NCBI RefSeq assembly: GCF_032813545.1
Contig: NZ_CP136520.1
Coordinates: 3,094,001 to 3,158,000 of the forward strand
From: Nodosilinea sp. E11
Lineage (GTDB): Bacteria > Cyanobacteriota > Cyanobacteriia > Phormidesmidales > Phormidesmidaceae
Length of the DNA: 64,000 nt
Direction: 5' to 3'
Shown here: positions 60,513 through 64,000 of the stretch, one piece after another
How the letters are laid out: every line of letters begins with the position of its first letter
Position numbering within the stretch: the first letter of the stretch is position 1
Translations under genes and position numbers: made by a program
Notes under the pieces: model-generated
Databases searched by the model: none
What the model was told of the DNA's origin: nothing
What the model saw: the letters and a program-made list of their open reading frames with translations, nothing else

Positions 60513-61814
60513 ATGGGCGATTCTAAACCAGCTAACTCACCAGACCAACCCTCGGCGAAGGCGTCTTTTTTGACGGGGGTATGGCAGCAAATGCGCGATC
60601 GCACCCGCAAACTCAGACCCGCGGAACAACTCAACCGGTGGTTTAACGTTGACGACGACAAGGTCGCCACTATTTTGGCGGCGGTGCGAGAGCAGTTGCC
60701 CACCACCGAGGCCCTACTGATCGGCAAGCCCCAAGCCGGCAAAAGCTCCATTGTCCGAGGGCTAACCGGTGTTTCTGCCGACATCATTGGCCAGGGGTTT
60801 AAGCCCCACACCCAGCATACTCAGCGCTATGCCTACCCCTCAGAAGATCTGCCGTTGCTGATCTTCACCGACACGGTGGGTCTGGGCGATGTAACCCAAG
60901 CCACTGACGACATCATTGCTGAATTAGTAAATGATCTTAGTGCGAGTACTAGCCCGGGGCGCATTCTCATCCTGACCGTCAAAATTAATGACTTCGCTAC
61001 CGACACCCTCAGGCAGATCGCCCTGCGCCTGCGCCAGCAGTTTCCCACAATACCCTGCTTGCTGGTGGTGACCTCTAGCCACGAGGTCTACCCCCCCAGT
61101 CTCGACAACCATCTCCCTTATCCCCCCACGGACGAATCTGTCGATCGCCCCTTTGCGGCGGTGCAAGCCAATTTTGAGGGGCTGGCCGATCGCAGCGTCC
61201 TAATTGATTTCACCCTAGAAGAAGACGGCTTTGACCCCGTATTCTATGGTCTTGAGGCCCTGCGGGATGCCCTGGCTGACCTGCTACCCGAGGCCGAAGC
61301 CCAAGCTCTCTACCAGCTGCTAGATGAGCAAGCCGAAGCCACCGAACAGCTGGGCAATCTCTACCGAGATGTGGGGCGACATTATATCTCCGCCTTTGCG
61401 GTCATGGCCGCTACCCTGGCCGCTGTGCCCCTGCCCTTTGCCACCATGCCCGTATTGACGTCGCTGCAGGTGTCGATGGTTGTGCTGCTGGGCAAACTCT
61501 ACGGCCAAACCCTCAGCCCTTCTCAGGCGGGCGGTCTGATTAGCGCGATCGCGGGTGGATTTTTTGCCCAAGCCGTGGGGCGAGAGTTGGTCAAATTCAT
61601 TCCTGGCTTTGGTAGTGTGATCGCAGCCTCGTGGGCCGCTGCCTACACCTGGGGACTCGGGGAAGGGGCCTGTGTCTACTTTGGCGATCTAATGGGGGGC
61701 AAAAAACCCGATCCTCAGAAGATTCAATCGGCTATGCAAGACGCCTTTACTGCGGCTAAAGAACGGTTTACTGGCAGCGCTGGGGCCCCTAACCCGCCGC
61801 CAGAAACCTTCTGA
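60513..61814 (+). CDS. Membrane-associated GTPase with DUF697-like C-terminus
   Basis: 433 residues. The G domain (~60-260) has Walker A LLIGKPQAGKSSIVRGLTG, G3 DTVGLGD and strand LLVVTSSHEVYPP where G4 is expected (the NKxD motif is not evident). Residues ~285-400 are hydrophobic and Ala/Gly-rich (YISAFAVMAATLAAVPLPFA, AGGLISAIAGGFFAQAVGRE, FGSVIAASWAAAYTWGLGEG), matching the DUF697 region found after YcjF/Era-like GTPases in cyanobacteria. Probably a membrane-tethered switch; the process is unknown. The first 40 residues are Pro/Ser-rich and basic. Loss of a standard G4 motif could alter nucleotide specificity. Confidence 0.88.
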   Translation: MGDSKPANSPDQPSAKASFLTGVWQQMRDRTRKLRPAEQLNRWFNVDDDKVATILAAVREQLPTTEALLIGKPQAGKSSIVRGLTGVSADIIGQGFKPHTQHTQRYAYPSEDLPLLIFTDTVGLGDVTQATDDIIAELVNDLSASTSPGRILILTVKINDFATDTLRQIALRLRQQFPTIPCLLVVTSSHEVYPPSLDNHLPYPPTDESVDRPFAAVQANFEGLADRSVLIDFTLEEDGFDPVFYGLEALRDALADLLPEAEAQALYQLLDEQAEATEQLGNLYRDVGRHYISAFAVMAATLAAVPLPFATMPVLTSLQVSMVVLLGKLYGQTLSPSQAGGLISAIAGGFFAQAVGRELVKFIPGFGSVIAASWAAAYTWGLGEGACVYFGDLMGGKKPDPQKIQSAMQDAFTAAKERFTGSAGAPNPPPETF

Positions 61815-61845
61815 TCAGACTGGATGAACTGATTCGCTAGCCCGC

Positions 61846-62457
61846 TTAAGCCTGGCCACGCCGTTGGCGCAAGATCGCTAGCCCCATACCCATGAGTCCC
61901 GGTAGCAAGGCCGGAGTGGGAATCGGGATCGGTTCCACAGTGAGATCAACGCGGAAGCCGAGTTGCCCAGGAATGGCTGTTAAATTGGGTTGAGTTCCAG
62001 GGGCGAACCCCAGGGGAAACACAATATCAATCCAGTTGTTTCCCCTCTGCCTGACTATGGGATTAATGGCAAACTCTAGGCTGTTCTCTTGGGGAATAAC
62101 GGTGAACCCGGTCACTGCATACTGACCAGGTTCACCAAAATCAGTAGCGAGGAACCGGTAGATGTCGTTGCCGGACGTAACATTGCCAAAGAGTGAGTTG
62201 AGGGTAAATGAAATCGACCGATCGCCGAGATCGATATCCCAGATACCGCCGAACTGGCTGAGTTCTACTTCGTCACCAATCACTACGACATCGGTGGGGC
62301 CCTGAAAAATATCAGATCCTAAAGCGCCTCTATCGAGGATATTGGTGACGGTAACCGGGGTGCCAAGGGAAAAGGCTTGAGCGGAGTCTGGCCATAGAGC
62401 ACCCAGAGTAAGCAAGGCAACGGCCCCCAGGCCGATACCGATCGATCTCTCCTTCAT
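61846..62457 (-). CDS. PTPA-CTERM sorting-signal exported protein
   Basis: 203 residues from the ATG at 62457, with GGAGAAG four bases upstream; a TTG at 62469 is an unlikely start. Residues 1-28 form a signal peptide (MKERSIGIGLGAVALLTLGA... ending DSAQAFS). The middle is a beta-rich extracellular domain with no Cys. The C-terminus is a sorting module: PIPTPALLPGLMGMGLAILR then RQRRGQA, that is a PTPA motif, one membrane helix and a basic tail, as in PEP-CTERM-like proteins handled by an exosortase-type enzyme. It is probably anchored or secreted into the envelope or sheath. No exosortase gene is nearby. Confidence 0.88.
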   Translation of the reverse strand: MKERSIGIGLGAVALLTLGALWPDSAQAFSLGTPVTVTNILDRGALGSDIFQGPTDVVVIGDEVELSQFGGIWDIDLGDRSISFTLNSLFGNVTSGNDIYRFLATDFGEPGQYAVTGFTVIPQENSLEFAINPIVRQRGNNWIDIVFPLGFAPGTQPNLTAIPGQLGFRVDLTVEPIPIPTPALLPGLMGMGLAILRQRRGQA

Positions 62458-62693
62458 CTGCTTCTCCAAAACGGGGGGCTTTAAATAATTACGAGAGGCA
62501 GATGCACAGTCCGGGTAGCTCGCGGGCCAAGGTTAAACGTTTGGCAAAACTCATACTCCGTTCACGTTTTAACAAAAGAAACTGAGGCGTTGCCGAGCCT
62601 AATGTATAAACTTTACTAAGCCTTGACAAATGTGTCTTTCTTCTGAGCGGTTACCCTTCTGTGAAGTTTGATAAATTCACCAACCGAAAACGG

Positions 62694-62733
62694 GCTGCCT
62701 GTCATTCCCGCAGAGGCGGGAATGACAGGCAGC
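62694..62733. repeat. Perfect 18-bp-stem hairpin (GTCATTCCCGC type)
   Basis: The arm 62694-62711, containing TGTCATTCCCGC, is the exact complement of 62716-62733, with an AGAG loop. This GTCATTCCCGC-type palindrome is a familiar dispersed repeat in many bacteria. Confidence 0.85.
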
Positions 62734-62743
62734 AATGTCTCTC

Positions 62744-62771
62744 GTAGGGGCAAACGGTCGTTTGCCCCTAC
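62744..62771. repeat. GTAGGGGC palindrome, family 2, copy 3
   Basis: GTAGGGGCAAACG and its complement flank a central GT. The GTAGGGGC/GCCCCTAC arms match those of the repeat at 9570-9598, while the centre differs. Confidence 0.75.
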
Positions 62772-62950
62772 CCACATTCATGCTTCAATTCGGCAACACC
62801 ATCAGGCTTCAATTTAGCAACGCCGTTTCATGGGTTGAGCCATGTTTATTCAGGAAACGCCTTGATTGGCTTAGCTATCGCTATAAAAGCCTCTAAACCG
62901 TGTTGGCCGATACAGAGGATTGTGAAGGTTCAATTCACCCTATAGGGGAT

Positions 62951-64000
62951 ATGGCTCAAACACCCGTGAGTTCTGCCCCCGTCGGCGTGGATAGTTCCAG
63001 AGCTGCTTTGCCCAGTCAGGCCCGGCTGCTGCTCAATTTACAGCGGGTTAATAAAATTGCCCAGCGGCTCTCTGGCTGTCTTGAGATTGAGACGATTGCG
63101 CGCTTTGTTACCGATGGCTTAGTCGATCAGTTTGGTTGCGCTTTTGCCCGCATCTGGGTGGTGGAACCCAATCAGACCATGCTGCGCTTGGTGGCCTCCT
63201 CTGGGTTATATACCCACACCGACGGCTCCTTTGCTCAGGTGCCCATGGGGGCCTATAAGGTGGGCAAAATTGCTCAAAATCGGGTACCCTTTCTCAGCAA
63301 CCACCTGGCCGATGAGGCTTGGGTCAAAGACCGAGACTGGGCGATCGCCAACAACATCCAGGGGTTTGCAGGCTATCCGCTGATGACGGGCGATCGCGTG
63401 ATTGGTGTGCTGGCTACCTTTAGCCATAGCCCCATGGCCGCAGAATTTCTAGAGGTGTTGCAGGTGCTCTGCATGACTGCCACCGTTGCCCTTGATGCTG
63501 CCCTCAGTGTAAAAGTCAAGTCGCCTGGATCGGCGGTAAGCGCTGCTCTCAGCCAACCCTTGCCCCTCTCCGATCAGCTGGCCACGATTCTCAAGTCCAC
63601 CACGATGGCGTTGGTGGGCACCGAAGTGCTGTTGCCGGTTTCCATTAACCATATTTTTGTGCAGCTAGCCGAACTGCTAGACGCACTGTACTGTGATTAT
63701 GCTCGGTTGGTCTATGGCTCAACCGGAGTTTTGTTAGAAGCCATTGTGGCCGTGCCTGAGGCTGAGGGCGACCCCTCGGCTCAGCAACTGGCGGCGCGCT
63801 GGCGATCGCGCTGTCACCAGCTACAATTTATGGCCACTTGTCTCGGGGGCGGTTTGCAAACCCAGCCTGGTCCTCAGCAGCAGCTGGTGCAAATTACGCT
63901 CCAGGTTCCCTACAGTGGCGGACCGTACGGCCCTAAGGTCAGCATTCAGTGCGAGGCGGTTCTGGTGCAGGTTGCTCTGACCTGTCTCGTCTACAAAGCT
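62951..64000 (+). CDS. GAF-domain protein, truncated by the window end
   Basis: 350 codons are open from the ATG at 62951 to the last base, so the 3' end is missing. AGGGG lies just before the start. A GAF domain occupies about residues 25-185 (RLLLNLQRVNKIAQRLSGCL, DQFGCAFARIWVVEPNQTML, YPLMTGDRVIGVLATFSHSP). A second region of unclear fold follows (PVSINHIFVQLAELLDALYC, DYARLVYGSTGVLLEAIVAV). No kinase, HTH or enzymatic domain is seen up to the edge. It could be a sensor protein with an output domain beyond the window. Confidence 0.88.
   Translation, partial: MAQTPVSSAPVGVDSSRAALPSQARLLLNLQRVNKIAQRLSGCLEIETIARFVTDGLVDQFGCAFARIWVVEPNQTMLRLVASSGLYTHTDGSFAQVPMGAYKVGKIAQNRVPFLSNHLADEAWVKDRDWAIANNIQGFAGYPLMTGDRVIGVLATFSHSPMAAEFLEVLQVLCMTATVALDAALSVKVKSPGSAVSAALSQPLPLSDQLATILKSTTMALVGTEVLLPVSINHIFVQLAELLDALYCDYARLVYGSTGVLLEAIVAVPEAEGDPSAQQLAARWRSRCHQLQFMATCLGGGLQTQPGPQQQLVQITLQVPYSGGPYGPKVSIQCEAVLVQVALTCLVYKA

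Larger units (their letters stand above)
62586..62824. mobile_element. MITE-like remnant with GGCGTTGC ends
   Basis: GGCGTTGCCGA (62586-62596) faces two inverted copies of the same end on the right, reading on the minus strand GGTGTTGCCGAATTGAAGC (from 62800) and GGCGTTGCTAAATTGAAGC (from 62824). GGCGTTGCTGAA-type termini are common in cyanobacterial insertion sequences. The 239-base interior has no coding frame and hosts two other palindromes, so it is a non-autonomous element or decayed nest of repeats. Confidence 0.55.

Noticed and set aside
62920-62945. GTGAAGGTTCAATTCACCC resembling a tRNA T-arm
   Set aside because: Pairing around a proper TTCRANN loop fails and no acceptor or anticodon arms are present; it is leader sequence of the GAF gene.

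Overview
The window is chromosomal DNA of a filamentous cyanobacterium. Evidence: the HIP1 octamer GCGATCGC recurs throughout; there is a Mg-protoporphyrin IX methyltransferase (chlM) and a ferredoxin-thioredoxin reductase variable chain (ftrV); the RNA-binding-protein/ribosomal S21 pair is typical of cyanobacteria; and a complete hmp-type motility chemotaxis locus is accompanied by HmpF, a coiled-coil protein reported as confined to filamentous forms. A PTPA-type C-terminal sorting signal and the overall gene style suggest a Leptolyngbya/Nodosilinea-like lineage (inference). No rRNA, tRNA, CRISPR array or intact transposase was recognised.

Layout. 1-2.4 kb is an accessory patch: an AT-richer orphan gene, the scar of an integron-type integrase with its middle deleted, and a small conserved gene preceded by a hairpin. 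2.4-9.6 kb: murJ; a Uma2-family gene interrupted by one amber codon; a TPR protein; a small Ala/Pro-rich protein; a DoxX-family gene; and a CPA2 antiporter fused to Usp-like domains. 9.7-18.5 kb: purB; a 1453-residue Asp-rich single-pass protein built partly of 120-bp tandem repeats; and a large UPF0182 membrane protein. 18.6-23.5 kb: a 44-residue membrane protein, small conserved genes, rbp-rpsU, bioF and glcD. 23.6-36 kb: the motility module hmpA-B-C-D-E (minus strand), with hmpF divergent from it. 36-41 kb: small conserved genes, an S4 protein, a RecB-like nuclease and a C-DES-like PLP enzyme behind a structured leader. 41.1-48.0 kb is bracketed by two oppositely oriented copies of a hairpin MITE; it contains an RsbRD-type histidine kinase that may be acquired, mnmG, an M16 peptidase/fructosamine-kinase pair and a phage-type lysozyme. 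48-64 kb: a PAS/GAF/GGDEF/EAL protein, a periplasmic-binding-like protein without a signal peptide, ftrV, chlM, purE, amt behind a textbook NtcA promoter, a DICT-domain histidine kinase, a GTPase, a PTPA-CTERM protein, a repeat-rich gap, and a GAF-domain gene cut by the window end.

How it fits together. Sensing and surface behaviour dominate: type IV pilus motility control (hmp locus), c-di-GMP turnover, two further histidine kinases, NtcA-controlled ammonium uptake, and secreted or wall-active proteins. The most unusual theme is the recurrence of long Asp-rich low-complexity sequence in three otherwise unrelated proteins within 20 kb (the 1453-residue membrane protein, the CheA HmpE and the MCP HmpD). 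At least three palindromic repeat families are scattered in intergenic DNA; one supplies the stop codon of the GGDEF/EAL gene.

All family names come from recognising sequence, with no database search. Starts were chosen from ribosome binding sites and remembered family N-termini, and several remain uncertain as noted.
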